Assembly (NCBI GenBank): GCA_963920705.1
Contig: OY987237.1
Span: 13,484,601 to 13,548,600 of the forward strand
Reading direction: 5' to 3'
Length of the DNA stretch: 64,000 nt
From: Odiellus spinosus
Taxonomy: Eukaryota; Arthropoda; Arachnida; Opiliones; Phalangiidae
The translations under genes were made by a program, and so were the position numbers. The notes under the pieces are model-generated. The model was given only the letters and a program-made list of their open reading frames with translations. It did no database searches and was not told where the DNA came from. Shown here piece after piece: positions 10,128 through 22,088 of the stretch. Numbering within the stretch: position 1 is the stretch's first letter; each line of letters starts with the position of its first letter.

Positions 10128-13100
10128 TACCAGCACGACTCAAAACACTAGCTAGAACCTATACAAGTATAGGGTCTAGCTAAAAATTAACTATTTTATA
10201 GGCTTGCACGAATTAACTGGGCTAAGACAAATGGACTGTATATTCCCACGAGTATATAAGACATCTTTAGTATATACAAGGTAAAACATTAATGTACCTA
10301 TACAATTTTTTTCAGATGAAAAAACGGTCTTTTCTTAATGCTACCTTTCCACACAAGGGGGAGTGTTTGACGTTATACATCACCAGCAAAAGAGGAGGTT
10401 CCCACGGAATACTTAAGCCTTTTTATTTTAAATAAATGGTACGCGGACCCATCCCAAAACTCTTCACGTAAATTTGGGACCAATTAAACTAAAATCTGTG
10501 TAGAAAAAACTTTTTTTTTTTTTCCATGGAACGACCGTCGAACCGTGCTAGGTTTAAATAACTTTTGCGTGATTAACTTAACTCTATTTAAAATTAAAGG
10601 GACAAAGAAATGTTATTATTCAAACGCGTAATAAAATCTAATATTATATTACTAATGTTTAAATAATATTTTTTTCTTCAGTAGGGAGTCTTAATCACTA
10701 TAAGGGATATTGCCAGTTAAGTGTTGCTAGTACCATTCTGAACCAGACAGAACGTAGATAAAAATTTTGATTGGAACTGATTTGAATAGAACTCTACTCC
10801 TGTAGATTCTGACAACATTGCAATGTTTAAGTTTTAACTCCAAATAATCGGAGATTACGTAACTGAGTACGTATTTAACATTACCAAAGACTAATCAGTG
10901 AACAGATTACAGTGGTTATGTTCCCTTGGTTTCAAGAATACACTAATTTTTATTTAAGTTTATGTTCCCTTTACGTCTCCCTACACCTAGCTTCTAGTTA
11001 CAGGGCAAACCGTAAACACGTAGCCATGCAATTCCAAGATGTTTTACGACCAGAATCTACTTTTAAATAAGCAAAAAAAAGTCGTGCATGACGCGTTCTT
11101 GTCGGAAATTTATCACCCTAAGCCTAAAATCGCTAGCGCGCTTCTAGGTTATAGCCGTCCCGCCCCAAGATTTGGACATATTTACGACACGCCACTGTTT
11201 CCAACCTAACTAGGTTGCTAACAATAGTAAAGAGAGTGTATAACAAAAAAAAAAAATGCAAGTAAACCTAGGTCGAATCTTGTTGTGCATGCACTTTTCG
11301 CGAACCAGAAAAAAAGGAATAGAAAAAGTATCAAAATATTCAGCCCGATAGGAGGCGCGCAAAAACGTGGCAAAAGAGCGTGCATGGCGCGAAAAGTCGG
11401 GTATCCCCCCCCCCCCCCTTTCCTCATTTTCTTAGAGCCCCGTGGCTGTAACTAAGAAGCGTTTGGGCCCGTTATATAGAGAAAAGGCGGGCGAATGGTT
11501 TCTAAGAGTAAAACAGATCCCATATGTCACCGTCGGCCAGCCATTTTTCATAGAATAACTGTCAAAGGTCCGCCGGCTGCCTAGATAAATGGCAATGGGG
11601 AAGTAGTGGGAGAGTGAGAGAACGCTAGTTCTGACTGACGAGCCGTACTCACGGAATCGCCTCGCGAGTTTCTGCCTTACGAGTCGCATTCCCTCACCAC
11701 CACGCGGCGCTAGATATCCTTTGACTTTAGATTCTCTTCCGCTGGTCTGATCTCGAGACGCGTTTGAATCTATGTAGTAGGCCTCGATTTCAAACAATTC
11801 AAAGGGGTAGTCTCACTAAAATAAAATATTCATCACTAAATCAAAAATATCCACATTTAACCGATTACAGGTGTTATACGGTTGTTTTGATTACGATAAG
11901 GGATCAATACTTGCTTCGAAACATAACCATAACCTCTAAACTTTACAGGGGTTCACAGAGTTTAGAATTCCGCCACCAGGTTTAATACCTCAGAATTTAG
12001 GTTAACCATCTTAGATGGTTACTTAGGGGTCATACCTAATGTTATGGGGTTCTTCTTATGAATAATGTTTTGTATATTAGATTTTAATTATGCTAGCGAA
12101 AAATTACGCGTCACTTGCTCTTATAACTTTGCTCAAATACGTCATGGGAAAATAGGACATACGAAACTACTCCGAAAATGAGAGACCCAGAGCTAGAGAA
12201 TAATTAATAGTCCAGAGGGTTTAACTGATACCCGACGCTACTTTATTGAATCTCTGGTGTCGTGAATCGTCTGCCTCCTGGTGGAATGTCAGAATCAGAG
12301 ACAACTCTTTCATATATATATTTTTAGCGATCCAAAAATAAACTCCCTGGTCGTCATATACGCATCATATGAACTATAAAATAATAGCTAGAAGAATGGG
12401 CCTCCCAAAAATATCTATAACTTTATCATAAAGATGTGTGGGCTGGTGATAGACTTCAAGACGTCCCAGGATTAGAAAAATACAAAATGACAGCCTATGT
12501 CGTATAGAAATCGTCCAAAGTTGACGTCAGAGGACGCGTGAATGATATATTGAAGGTATTTAGGTGGGTTTACAAAGCCTTGATACTTTACGGTATATCT
12601 TGAAAAAATTTGAAATCTGATTTAAAGTTTAAATATATTTTTAAATTTAAAATTATTTTCGACAAATTTCGTTAGTACTAAGAGGTACTCGAGGGAAGGG
12701 TGTGGCTACTCTTTAAACTATTATATTTCAGTTATTTCCAAAGTAATGCATTGGATTGGTTAGTTGTCCATATGACGTACGTTCGATATGAAAGATTACC
12801 ACATAGTAGGAGTGATTTTGATTAACAGCGATAGTTCAACATTCAAATCTTTGTCTAATTTCGCAAGATGAGGCGAATAGCTCACTCATGTATTCTTTAA
12901 CTACATATATTCATAAAACTTGAGGGTCCTCACATGACCATGGGGTCTAGTAACTCATCGCCATGCTACTGTATTTCAAAACTCTTTATAGATCATTTCT
13001 TAAGCCTACTTTTAGAGAAAAATGAAAATTTAGGCTTATCTTAGTTTTGGTCACATTTCATTCTTCCTTTAAAGGGAATATAAAGCTCTGGCTCAAATGT

Positions 13101-13760
13101 AGACTACACTAGAAACTGTAACTCGAATTCGTTACGGGGTTCTAAATTTAGATCATAGAGCATGGTTGAACTATACGACAAAACCCAGAGTTCACTACTA
13201 TTAGGTCATGACATTAGGAGAAAATTGATGAAAAAGAAGTTCCTTAAGATCAGTTTTACAACAGTTACATCTCTAGATGAATTTTAATATTACGTATCAA
13301 TTCGCTTTAGCTTTAGATAGATTGCAAAATTACTATGGGAATATAAATTATAACAATATAAAATTTCGGGTCATCGGGGAAACAGCTATGTAGATGGGAA
13401 AATCCCATGCCTCTATTAAACCTTGCTAAATAACTAGTTATGGTAATTAGAACGGGTTATACCGTAAAGGGTGCTATGATAATTAGACTGTAAACCAACC
13501 ACGCATCGATTGAAAGACGTAGCTATAGGATTTTCCTTCGTTAATTTTAACTTTCTTTCAAGTCCCAGAGGTCCCGAGCGACTGAATTTAAATGAAGCTT
13601 TTAACCATAGGGTTTTTTTAAGAAAATATATTGATAATACCATAAGTTAGGTACTACTTTCCTACAATAAATAGTTCTATTATAATAGGGAGACAGCAGA
13701 GAGCCAAGGGGGAAAGAAAACCTGACGTCATGGAACCCCCTTACTGGGGGAGCACTTGTA
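10128..13760. other. Intergenic DNA, partly GC-richer, poly-C tract
   Basis: A 14-base C run lies at 11405-11418, and 11090-11780 is somewhat GC-richer than its surroundings. A 121-codon minus-strand frame at 11432-11797 shows no domain I recognise. A T run is at 10511-10523. Near 13045-13065 CATTTCATTCTTCC followed by TTTAA resembles a solo right end of the T1 TTAA elements. Nothing else was recognised. Confidence 0.45.
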
Positions 13761-14142
13761 AGGGCGAATACTGGAACTCCATCACCTAAGGGGATGACAC
13801 CGAGATGAGAGATAGAAACCTCTGACGTATCAATGTCTACCTTGCTTGCTCTCTATATTGTACTAATCGAATTCTCATGGTTTTTAAAAATAGGTACTTA
13901 GCGACGCATCGCTGTCGTTTTTAGAATTATATTCGGAAGGAAAAACGAATATGAAGGGCGAATACTGGAACTCCATCACTAAGGGGATGACACCGAGGTG
14001 AGAGATAGAAACCTCTGATGTATCAATGTCTACCTTGCTTACTCTCTATATTGCACTAATCTAATTCTCATGGTTTTTAAAAATAGGTACTTAGCGACGC
14101 ATCGCGGTCGTTTTTAGAATTATATTCGGAAGGAAAAACGAT
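13761..14142. repeat. 194-bp tandem duplication
   Basis: Two adjacent units (13761-13954 and 13955-14142) start AGGGCGAATACTGGAACTCC and end GGAAGGAAAAACGA. They differ by a handful of substitutions (for example GAGATGAGAG against GAGGTGAGAG, GCTGTCG against GCGGTCG) and small indels such as CACCTAAG against CACTAAG. This is a fairly young local duplication of unknown content with no open frame of note. Confidence 0.95.
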
Positions 14143-14808
14143 ATAATAATTAAGCCACAATTAGGCTTAGTTATTTTAGTACACTTTTTTTCTTTCATAT
14201 ATCAATATACTAAATGAAACCGCTCCTAAAATATTATCAATAGAGTTAATTCGACCCAAGCTGCAAAAATGAAAACACCAATCCTACCCATTTGTTAAAA
14301 AAAAATTGCAAGTTTCTCTACTTGAAGTTTAATATTTAAGTACACCAATTTTACTTAAGTATCTATCCCCTCCATATATTTTTTTTCTAATCTCGCAATT
14401 AAGTAAATTGAATGCCTTGCTGGATGGTGTTAAGAATCTAATTCCAGGTAAAACCAAAGTACCTAAATGTCTCTTTCCCAAACGGGGGTGGGGGCGCCAA
14501 TCTCACTGCTCGATCCTTTTCGAGAAAATATATTTTTTAGTTTTTGCTCCGGGGTAACAAATGGGATTTGGGTCCATTCTCTCTCTTTTCCCTCGTGAAT
14601 CTACATTGATTTTATAATCTTTTCAAATCCACCTCCACAACGGCGCATAATACGAGGCCTAGGCTTAACTAAAAGGGCTAATGAAATCAAAAATTGATTT
14701 TATTTTATTATTTGTATCAGGAAATATATTGGATTTTTATAACGCTAAGATGTACGTTAGTCTAATGTGTTTTTTACGATTGAGGGAAGGAAAACAAATA
14801 CGTGATAC

Positions 14809-15225
14809 CAGAGGTATATAATAACCCCCTTCGGGAGAAGTATGAAAGCCCCTATACTACCAATGCTAAAAATCACGAACAACAAGAGCCCGCTGCTGAC
14901 TATCTAGGCCACTAGCTCGCGCTGGACTTCTCAATGTCGCTACTCTAGTAAATGGTCTTTGTATAAACAAGACGGCTCGATTTGTGTTTAGAACTTCCTG
15001 TCTCGGGAGTCAGGCTGTCTGTTAAAATGGAGTCGAAGGTTGACTTCAGCTCGCTGGTTCCGGAAGTGCGCGTAGGGAAAATTTAGCGAGGTTCAAAATG
15101 GTGTAACTATTTTTTGGGAGTAAAGTGGTGTGTCGATCCGCCGCGATTTACGCCGGGCACTCGTTGTTCGTCGATTTTGCCTACCTTTCATACTTCCCCC
15201 CGAAGGGGGATATTATATACCTCTG
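14809..15225. mobile_element. M2 MITE (CAGAGG ends, 7-bp duplication)
   Basis: A 417-bp element with imperfect terminal inverted repeats of about 43 bp: it starts CAGAGGTATATAATAACCCC and ends with the near reverse complement, the arms running as far as GAAGTATGAAAG / CTTTCATACTTC. The target duplication GTGATAC is at 14802-14808 and 15226-15232. The interior is GC-richer than the flanks and has no long open frame. It shares no sequence with M1 beyond the terminal CAG/CTG, yet has the same duplication length and the nTnnnAn pattern. Only one copy was seen. A hAT-like non-autonomous element is the best guess. Confidence 0.88.
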
Positions 15226-15232
15226 GTGATAC

Positions 15233-15820
15233 GCGGAAGATCACAATATTTTCTAATAGACCTATTTTTAACGACATTTTGACGTCATATTGAGCGAAAA
15301 TAAGATTCTTGGTTCAGAAATTAGACAGCCGAATCTAAGGCTATTCACATTCCTAGTTAAGCACTAACGTATACTAATCAATATTTAAAAACTAAAATAA
15401 TTTGGGAAAATTTCATTGTCCCTTTGAGCTCCCTACCCTATACCATTTCTGCCGTCAGATAAGAAATCTCACTCTCTTCTACCGCTTCTCTTCACCCACA
15501 CCAGTCCCTCGACAAAGAAATATTCCCAAAATAAATCAAAAACAGTGCGTGGTCTCTCCCACGAGTCTCTTCTTGTCTCGATATAGATGGCGGGAGTACG
15601 TAACTTTACATATTTTAGAGTAAAATACAGGAAAAGTGGGGAAGAGATATCACGTGATGTGACGTCACATTCGTTAAAACGACAGAAGGGGCAGGTTAAA
15701 CGCAGCCGTTTAAGTGGATTAACAGGAATATATATTAAATCCACCTGGTGAAAAACGGTAGAACTAATACAGTGATCAGGTGACCGGATGTGGGTTTTTC
15801 CCCACTCTATACTTCACTGA
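15233..15820. other. AT-rich DNA, nothing recognised
   Basis: Open frames on both strands at about 15402-15744 overlap each other and show no domain. TATCACGTGATGTGACGTCAC near 15648-15668 contains an E-box-like CACGTG and a CRE-like TGACGTCA, but no gene lies nearby to give them meaning. Confidence 0.4.
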
Positions 15821-15827
15821 TGTTTAG

Positions 15828-16163
15828 CAGAAGTCGATGAAACCGTCCTTTGAAGTCTATTACTCCCGGGTCTTGTCTACCCCTCTCTGTATGGGTTAGT
15901 TTCAAAAAGCGCGATTCGTACGCCTCCTAACGGTAGATATTTTCGGAGCGAGAGTTCGTCGAGCGAATATCTCTAGCAGCCTAGAGTTCGTCAAAAAAAC
16001 GTCGTCGTTTGTGGAGAGAGAGAATTTCCAATTTTGCGTAGACTGGGGGTATGAAGTAGGACCCCTCCGATCTCTTAAAATTGGGAATTTTACCCATACA
16101 GAGAGGAGCGCTATATGGAACATTAGAGTAGTAGACTTCAAAGGAGGGTTTCATCGGCTTCTG
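15828..16163 (+). mobile_element. M1 MITE copy 3 (pure beta)
   Basis: Full length, 336 bp. The flanking 7-mers are TGTTTAG (15821-15827) and TTTTTAG (16164-16170), one mismatch. It is beta at all eight diagnostic sites: TCGATG in the left terminus, TTAGTTTC, GATATTTTC, TCAAAAAAACG, TTGCGTAG, GGGTATGAAG, CTCCGATCTC (here TCTCTTAA after it) and ATTAGAG. The right flank TTTTTAGTAAAA is shared with the right flank of copy 13. Confidence 0.93.
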
Positions 16164-16170
16164 TTTTTAG

Positions 16171-17135
16171 TAAAAAGCGCTGGCCCGTACCTTTCCCCGA
16201 TTTGAATTCCCATATCACCTTAGAGTACGCTACGTTTCCTTCAAAAACTTCACAAGTAAAAGAAAAAAATAAGAATAATAGGCTATTTTAAACTCACCGA
16301 AATTTGGCTACTCTCAAAATAATAATACGATGTGACATATTGTCATGTCAGTCAATGATCTTGGTAATTCGCGACACTTTGACACTGAACAATTCAAGTC
16401 TGATGTGACACATTCGTAGGAAGGAAAACAATACGTTAAATCTAATTTTAAACGACATTTTCTTGGCACTCGCGAAGAAACAATAAGGTTGAATTAATTT
16501 AAATTATTTAAAGCCTTAATTCCCTCAATTAAATTACTCTTTCTCTTCTAAAATTAATTGTATAAATTTATTTACGGAGACTGTTTTCGAGACAACCGAC
16601 CGGCTCAAAAGTTCGCCAATAAATGATAAATATTTGCCCTCGTGAAATAAAAAAAAAAAAAAAAAAAAAAAAAATCCACCCCAAAAATAATTTTTTTGTC
16701 TATACTAAATTAAAACTAAATCGGTATAGACCTAGAGTGAAAAAACAACTTGATATAAATCAAATATATACTGTTTTTTTCTGCAGTTTTTTACCAAATG
16801 GATTAAATGGCTATTCCAAGTTAAACCCCATTAAACCCCCTTCTGTTATTTTACAAAGCATTATAACTAATAATGACGTCACATATCTTGAATCTTCAAC
16901 ACTCGTTTTATACCCACTTTGATTTTAAGACTAATAAGATAAATTGTCATTAAAGATTTTTTAAGAACGCAATTTAAGTCGAAAGATTGAATTAGAAAAT
17001 TATTTTAATGATTATGATAAAATAATATAAGATAATTTTCGTGGATAATTATAATTAAAGTAAATTTGAATTAAAACTGTCAAAATATATATATAAATCC
17101 ACAAAAATTCTTCATTTAGGACCATGCGTTTATAA
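16171..17135. other. AT-rich DNA with poly-A tract
   Basis: A 26-base A run lies at 16649-16674, inside a chance 99-codon frame. GATGTGACA-like words near 16330 and 16401 are weakly inverted. Nothing else was recognised. Confidence 0.45.
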
Positions 17136-17142
17136 ATAACAC

Positions 17143-17479
17143 CAGAAGCCGATGGAACCCTCCTTTGAAGTCTACTACTCCAGTGTTCCATATAGCGCTC
17201 CTCTCTGTATGGGTAAAATTCACAATTTTACGAGTTAGAAGGGGTCCTACTTCATCCCCCCTGTCTACGGAAAATTGGGAATTCTCTCTCTCCACAAACG
17301 ACGACGTTTTTTGGACGAACTCCAAGGCTGCTAGAGATATTCGCTCGACGAGCTCCCGCTCCGAAAACATCTACCGTTAGGAGGCGTACGAATCGCGCCT
17401 TTTGCGAATAACCCATACAGAGAGGGGTAGACAAGACCCGGGAGTAATAGACTTCAAAGGAGGGTTTCATCGGCTTCTG
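17143..17479 (-). mobile_element. M1 MITE copy 4 (alpha)
   Basis: Full length, 337 bp, inverted relative to copy 1. The duplication ATAACAC is perfect at 17136-17142 and 17480-17486. All diagnostic sites are alpha. Private changes include GATGGAACCC in the terminal repeat, CCAGTGTTCC, and TTTTGCGAATAACC for TTTTGAGAATAACC. Confidence 0.95.
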
Positions 17480-17486
17480 ATAACAC

Positions 17487-18962
17487 TTGTTGTTTAAATC
17501 AGTTGTATTTTAGCCCAAAACTAAACAAAATAAAATAGTGGGTAAAAAAAAATTGTCGAGTTTTATGCAATGTTCAGTTCACTGATGTGTTTTTCATGTT
17601 TAGAAAATGCGATAGACTCTGCGACATTGATACATGCGATAGAGGAACAAGGCCCTTCTCACAAGTTTCTTCTATCACAGTATAGAGTGTCGTCAATGAG
17701 TAAAAACTTAGACCCCCTTGAATTCAATGCAAACCAAACGCTTAAAACATCTGCATGGCATTTTAGTCGTTGCAAATTCAAATTGTTTCCAACCAAATAT
17801 TTGTTATTTATAAGTTTACAAAGTAAGGAAAGGTACGGCGGATTAATACGCAATATTAAACATCATAGAAGTAAAAGTAGCGCTCTTGAACAGACACTTA
17901 AAGGTAAGAGCATTGAAAATAAAGGCCTTGTGATAAACCATGCTTTACAATCTTACTTTGCATAAATTTAAGATAGACAAAAACCGATTTTCTACGGATA
18001 TTTTTACTCTAAGTAAGGTTGTATACTGAAATATAGTTTAGAACTGATTTTTTTTTACGTCTCTCGAAGTCCTAGTGTATGTTTAAACAATTTGAATCAA
18101 CGCCTACAAAGCTGGATCAATATTAACTTATAGTTTATTTCGAAACTGGATTTTTTAACGTACTCTAACTTAGCTTAATTGTCTGAAATAAAAAATACCC
18201 CAATTGTATTGGTTTAATTAATTTGAACCAATAAGTACAGAGGCATAATGATGATTTTATTTTAAAGCATCATCTCAATATCCATTCCCCTTATATCTTC
18301 ATTGGCTCAAATCAAATACGTCGAAGCTGTATCTTCTCTTTTATATGTGTTTTGAATCTAGTTCTACGTAGGGGATAGATATACCTCTATTCAAAGTCAC
18401 CTAAAAGTGGTATCATTGAACTAACAGAGTCTCCCCCGCCTTTGATATTGGTGAAGAGCGATGACGAAGCTATCTATACGAATGGAATCTCTCTTCCGAG
18501 CGATTTTTTTTTGCCATCCCTCTTGGCGTTGAGAGGCTCGCGACAGTGCAAGGGAAAAATATACTTAAGAGGCTATATACTTATGTCATTGTCAAGTAAG
18601 AGTTATACCGAAGGCTAAGGGACCCTTATCTATTCCTTTTTCATACTCTCAAGTAATGGTTGGTCCAGTCTGTTGGGAAACTAGGGCCCCTAGACGCGAA
18701 CTGGGCCTATATATATACGCGTATATATCTAGAACAAAAAACTGCATTAGCATAAACGCCCTATTTTTCCTGTCCAGATTTTTCTTTTTCCACCATCAAC
18801 GCTTTTTCGACACTTACGATTTTCTCGAGAGGGGATGAATATAAAGTTTAACTTGCTACGATGATCTTTTAAAATGGGAAAAAAATATTCAAGTTTGAGC
18901 AAAATCTTTATATAAACCTTCAGAGTTCGTTATATTGTAAGGTGTTTTTTATATTCATAACA
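17487..18962. other. AT-rich DNA, one unrecognised open frame
   Basis: A 131-codon plus-strand frame at 17570-17965 is the longest frame outside repeats. Its predicted product has scattered Lys/Ser/Phe, no signal peptide, no clear membrane segment and no motif I know. I see no splice structure or second exon. It is probably a chance frame but could be part of an exon. Confidence 0.3.
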
Positions 18963-18966
18963 TTAA

Positions 18967-19285
18967 AGGGAGAACGTACCCTTAAGATTTTTTATCGATT
19001 TCTTATTGTTTAAATAGGCCTAATCCACTAGTGAAGAAATTTACGAAACAGATATTAAACTAGAAATAAATCTAAAACTTACCCGGAAAAATTGGCTTAG
19101 CGGGATTCATGGAGAGCCTGATTTCCTCGCGTATAAGGCGACCAATCGAACGTGGAGTTCTCGCGTGAAGGACGGGCCTTTGCTCATTGGTTGCTAAGAC
19201 CTTACACGGAGGAAATTCAGGATCTACACGAATCTCGCTAAGCCTATTTTCAGGGTAAGTTTTAAATTAATTTCTAGTTTAATTA
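18967..19285 (+). mobile_element. T1 TTAA foldback element, right-truncated
   Basis: It follows TTAA (18963-18966) and starts AGGGAGAACG. The left arm carries the family words TTTAAATAGGCCTAATCCAC, ATTAAACTAGAAATAAAT, ACTTACCC and GGCTTAGCGGGATTCATGG. The centre holds GGCGACCAATCG, and the right arm returns through AATCTCGCTAAGCCTATTTT to TTTCTAGTTTAAT. It then stops: the outer part of the right arm and its TTAA are missing. Compare the complete copy at 54403-54835. Confidence 0.8.
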
Positions 19286-19736
19286 AGCAATCCAGCTTTT
19301 AAAGTTATGGAAGAAAACTATAAACATATTACATTCACACCATCCCTTTTGAGGCCAAATTTACCAATTTCAATACCAATATTTTCCCGCCACATTGTAA
19401 AGCTTTAAAGCGGCCAGTTTTGAATCCCTCACGCTGCGACTGTGTCTTCATCTTTTGGCACCTTTTCCTACGCTATTAATGGCTTAAAGGGTTTGTCTAG
19501 AATATTTAGCAGAGCTAAGGTTTCGCGAAGGGTATTACCTAAATAATACCGGGGGCTTTAAGACTACCAAACCTGTTTGTAATTTCCGATAACAAACGGA
19601 AGTGTTTGAAAGCAAGCGCGAATATATAGAAATTTCAAATAATAATTCAACCTTTGAAACTTGAACTTATATTCTTTTACAAAAGGTTTAGTTCTACTTG
19701 TTTTAAGATTGAAAATACATTTCTACAAACTATAGG

Positions 19737-20073
19737 CAGAAGCCGATGAAACCCTCCTTTGAAGTCTATTACTCCCGGGTCTTGTCTACCCCTCTCTGTA
19801 TGGGTTATTCTCAAAAGGCGCGATTCGTACGCCTCCTAACGGTAGATGTTTTCGGAGCGGGAGTTCGTCGAGCGAATATCTCTAGCAGCCTCGGAGTTCG
19901 TCCAAAAAACGTCGTCGTTTGTGGAGAGAGAGAATTTCCAATTTTCCGTAGACAGGGGGGATGAAGTAGGACCCCTTCTAACTCGTAAAATTGGGAATTT
20001 TACCCATACAGAGAGGAGCGCTATATGGAACATTGGAGTAGTAGACTTCAAAGGAGGGTTTCATCGGCTTCTG
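19737..20073 (+). mobile_element. M1 MITE copy 5 (alpha)
   Basis: Full length, 337 bp, with the perfect duplication CTATAGG at 19730-19736 and 20074-20080. It is alpha at every diagnostic site and very close to copies 1 and 12. Confidence 0.95.
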
Positions 20074-20116
20074 CTATAGGAGATCGTCGTGCGTGGGAGT
20101 TTCGACAGCCCTTTTT

Positions 20117-20150
20117 ACCTCCCCGACTGAACTTTAGTTCAGGGGGAGGT
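20117..20150. other. Strong hairpin
   Basis: ACCTCCCC, a GA bulge, CTGAAC, the loop TTTA, then GTTCAG and GGGGAGGT form a 14-bp stem with a 4-base loop. It sits just before a TGTC/TGTG microsatellite. A perfect stem of this kind next to a microsatellite suggests a small foldback element or its end, but I saw no second copy here. Confidence 0.7.
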
Positions 20151-20163
20151 GTTACACTGGTCG

Positions 20164-20224
20164 TGTCTGTGTGTCTGTGTGTCTGTCTGTGTGTCTGTCT
20201 GTCTGTCTGTGTGTCTGTGTGTGT
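20164..20224. repeat. TGTC/TGTG microsatellite
   Basis: An irregular run of TGTC and TGTG tetramers. Open frames that read through it (Val/Cys-rich on plus, Thr/Asp/His-rich on minus) are artefacts. Confidence 0.95.
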
Positions 20225-20386
20225 AAGCGGATATCCTGTGTAAACGGAAGTCACGTGACCTAGCTCGTGGAGCCAAAAGTCTAGAGACGTAATCATACCA
20301 GCTTATCGTTCAATTCCGGGGAATTACCTCCTTTAAGCGTGGCTGCCACATTGAGTTTCAAGTGTCGTGCAAAGACATACAACAGG

Positions 20387-20640
20387 ACGTCGCCCATTGC
20401 ACATCATCGCATTCCACCATCCACTTTACGGTCGAACCTTGATGCTGAACAGCCGAAGGCGATTATAAGCAATGGGACGTCTCCCACTGTCATAATCACC
20501 TCCGACCATCCCCGCACCAAGGTCCAACCTCCAGTTTCCGATCTCAGCGTTCCATACTAGCGAGGCGTCCCCCACTAGTACAGTTCACATCAACCTTCCA
20601 CTGACTCCAAACATCGCCCCACCAATGGGTAAATTGCGTC
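20387..20640. repeat. Degenerate GC-richer repeat
   Basis: Words of the type GACGTCGCCCATTGCAC, GACGTCTCCCACTGTC and GGCGTCCCCCACTAGTAC recur at about 20387, 20479 and 20563, each followed by a C-rich ACCTTCCAC-like stretch. Spacing is about 85-92 bp. The similarity is weak and was judged by eye. An open frame at 20339-20560 lies across it and is probably not a gene. Confidence 0.4.
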
Positions 20641-21619
20641 GCCAAGCGCCTAGAGATCAAGAATCAGCAAGACATTGAAAGGGGGGGGTTTTCCCCCTAA
20701 CTTCATGGCCATCACGCACGGTTACTTCGATTAATATAGCCCTTCGAAAGGTTTATATAGTATCTTTTTGGAACGAATGCAAATTAGCCTCATGGGGTGA
20801 TTGTTTAGGGAAATGAAACGCAATATTAATTTATATTATAATTAAAAATATTAAAATGGTTCATCTTAATCTAATTAATTAGAAAGTCGAAAAATTAATT
20901 TAAAATTCGAGATAGTTTAGAAGTTATTTGAGAATTTATGCAAAAATTTAAAGAAATTTGACCGATTAATGGCAGTTTTAGTTGGCAGCATGCGCCTAAG
21001 CTATTTTCCATATATATCATTTACTCGAAAAAGCAAAGGTATAACGGGCAGTATAGGCTTATCTCTGGTGCAAACTTGGGGTGGATTGAAGAACTTAAAT
21101 AAAGGTGCGTTTACACGGGTATGGAAGATTGAAACAACATAATTTAGATAAGAGATAAGACAATAATAACTTCGATTATACTCGGTGAATTTTTAACCAG
21201 TTCAAGGGGAATTGGTGTATAAGATTTGAAGCTGAGGCGGATTTATGCATAATGTTAAACCACTTAAGAAAAATGATAGTCGTGAAAACTCTCCTCGAAC
21301 AGAAGTAGAGTAGGTTTCCAGTGTATTTGTGACACGTGTAAAATCGAGTTCGCCAGCACGCGAGTATGTGTAGACCACTAAATTTGAAGTCGGAAACCTC
21401 TTTACGCATGGAAAATATCAATGTGATTTTTTTTTGATATTCTTGGGAGAATCAGCTTCATGTATGGGGAAATATCGTAATCTTCTGGCAAACTTGCAAA
21501 CAGTGGCGTATTTGGTTTTAATTACTGGCACGGATTTTCAAATTAATTTTTTTATAATTTTCGCGCGTTTCGCAAATTTATTTCGTGCGAAATTGTGTAC
21601 ATGCGCAGAGCGAACCAGG
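20641..21619. other. AT-rich DNA, nothing recognised
   Basis: A GGGGGGGG/CCCCC stretch occurs near 20681-20698. GGTGCGTTTACACGGG near 21103 looks like the end of a TAA-flanked MITE, but no partner end was found. No gene was recognised. Confidence 0.4.
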
Positions 21620-21622
21620 TTA

Positions 21623-22088
21623 ACGCGGATACACACAGACCTGTTTTTACGCGTTTCACGCTCGTGAACTCATAGAAGTACCATTAGCACGCGCGAGCGA
21701 GGTGCAAACCACTCTAGAAAAATTTTGTACACCTGATTCCAGATTCATTTGATTGTCAGTGATTCCGAATCAATTCGCGTGATTCCGAATTGATTCGTGA
21801 TTCGCGTGATTCCGAATCGATTCGCGTGATTCCGTATCGATTCTCGTGATTCCGAATCGATTCGCGTGATTCCGAATCGATTCGCGTGATTCCGTATCGA
21901 TTCTCCTGATTCCGAATCGATTCGCGTGATTCCGAATCGATTCGCGTGATTCCGTATCGATTCTCCTGATTCCGAATCGATTCGCGTGATTCCATTTAGT
22001 TTGTACACCTGATTCCAAGAGTGGTTTGCCCATTGCCCCTCGCGCGTGACCGTGAAAAGCGTGAAAATAGGTCTGTGTGAATCCGGCT
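21623..22088. mobile_element. TTA-flanked inverted-repeat element with internal minisatellite
   Basis: TTA lies on both sides (21620-21622 and 22089-22091). The arms are imperfect inverted repeats of about 110 bp: ACGCGGATACACACAGACCT on the left matches AGCCGGATTCACACAGACCT read inward from the right. Both continue through a TTTTTACGCGTTTCACG-like stretch to GCAAACCACTCT. Between the arms is a 20-bp minisatellite. A 3-bp TWA duplication is characteristic of PIF/Harbinger elements, so that superfamily is a guess. There is no transposase. Confidence 0.75.
21761..21993. repeat. 20-bp minisatellite with 60-bp higher order
   Basis: From 21808 the 20-bp unit GATTCCGAATCGATTCGCGT (a) and variants with GATTCCGTATCGATTCTC (b) follow in the order a b a a b a a b a, a 60-bp higher-order period. 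Degenerate units precede it from 21761. TTTGTACACCTGATTCCA flanks the array on both sides. Minus-strand frames rich in ESRESIRNHANRFG repeats are artefacts of the array. Confidence 0.93.

Noticed and set aside
11432-11797. 121-codon minus-strand frame in a GC-richer patch
   Set aside because: No domain recognised; GC-richer DNA has fewer stops, so a frame of this size is expected by chance.
15640-15670. CACGTG and TGACGTCA as a promoter
   Set aside because: Isolated motifs of this size occur by chance and no gene is next to them.
17570-17965. 131-codon plus-strand frame as a possible gene
   Set aside because: No recognised domain, no splice or promoter support, composition like chance frames nearby. 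Left as a note in the spacer entry.
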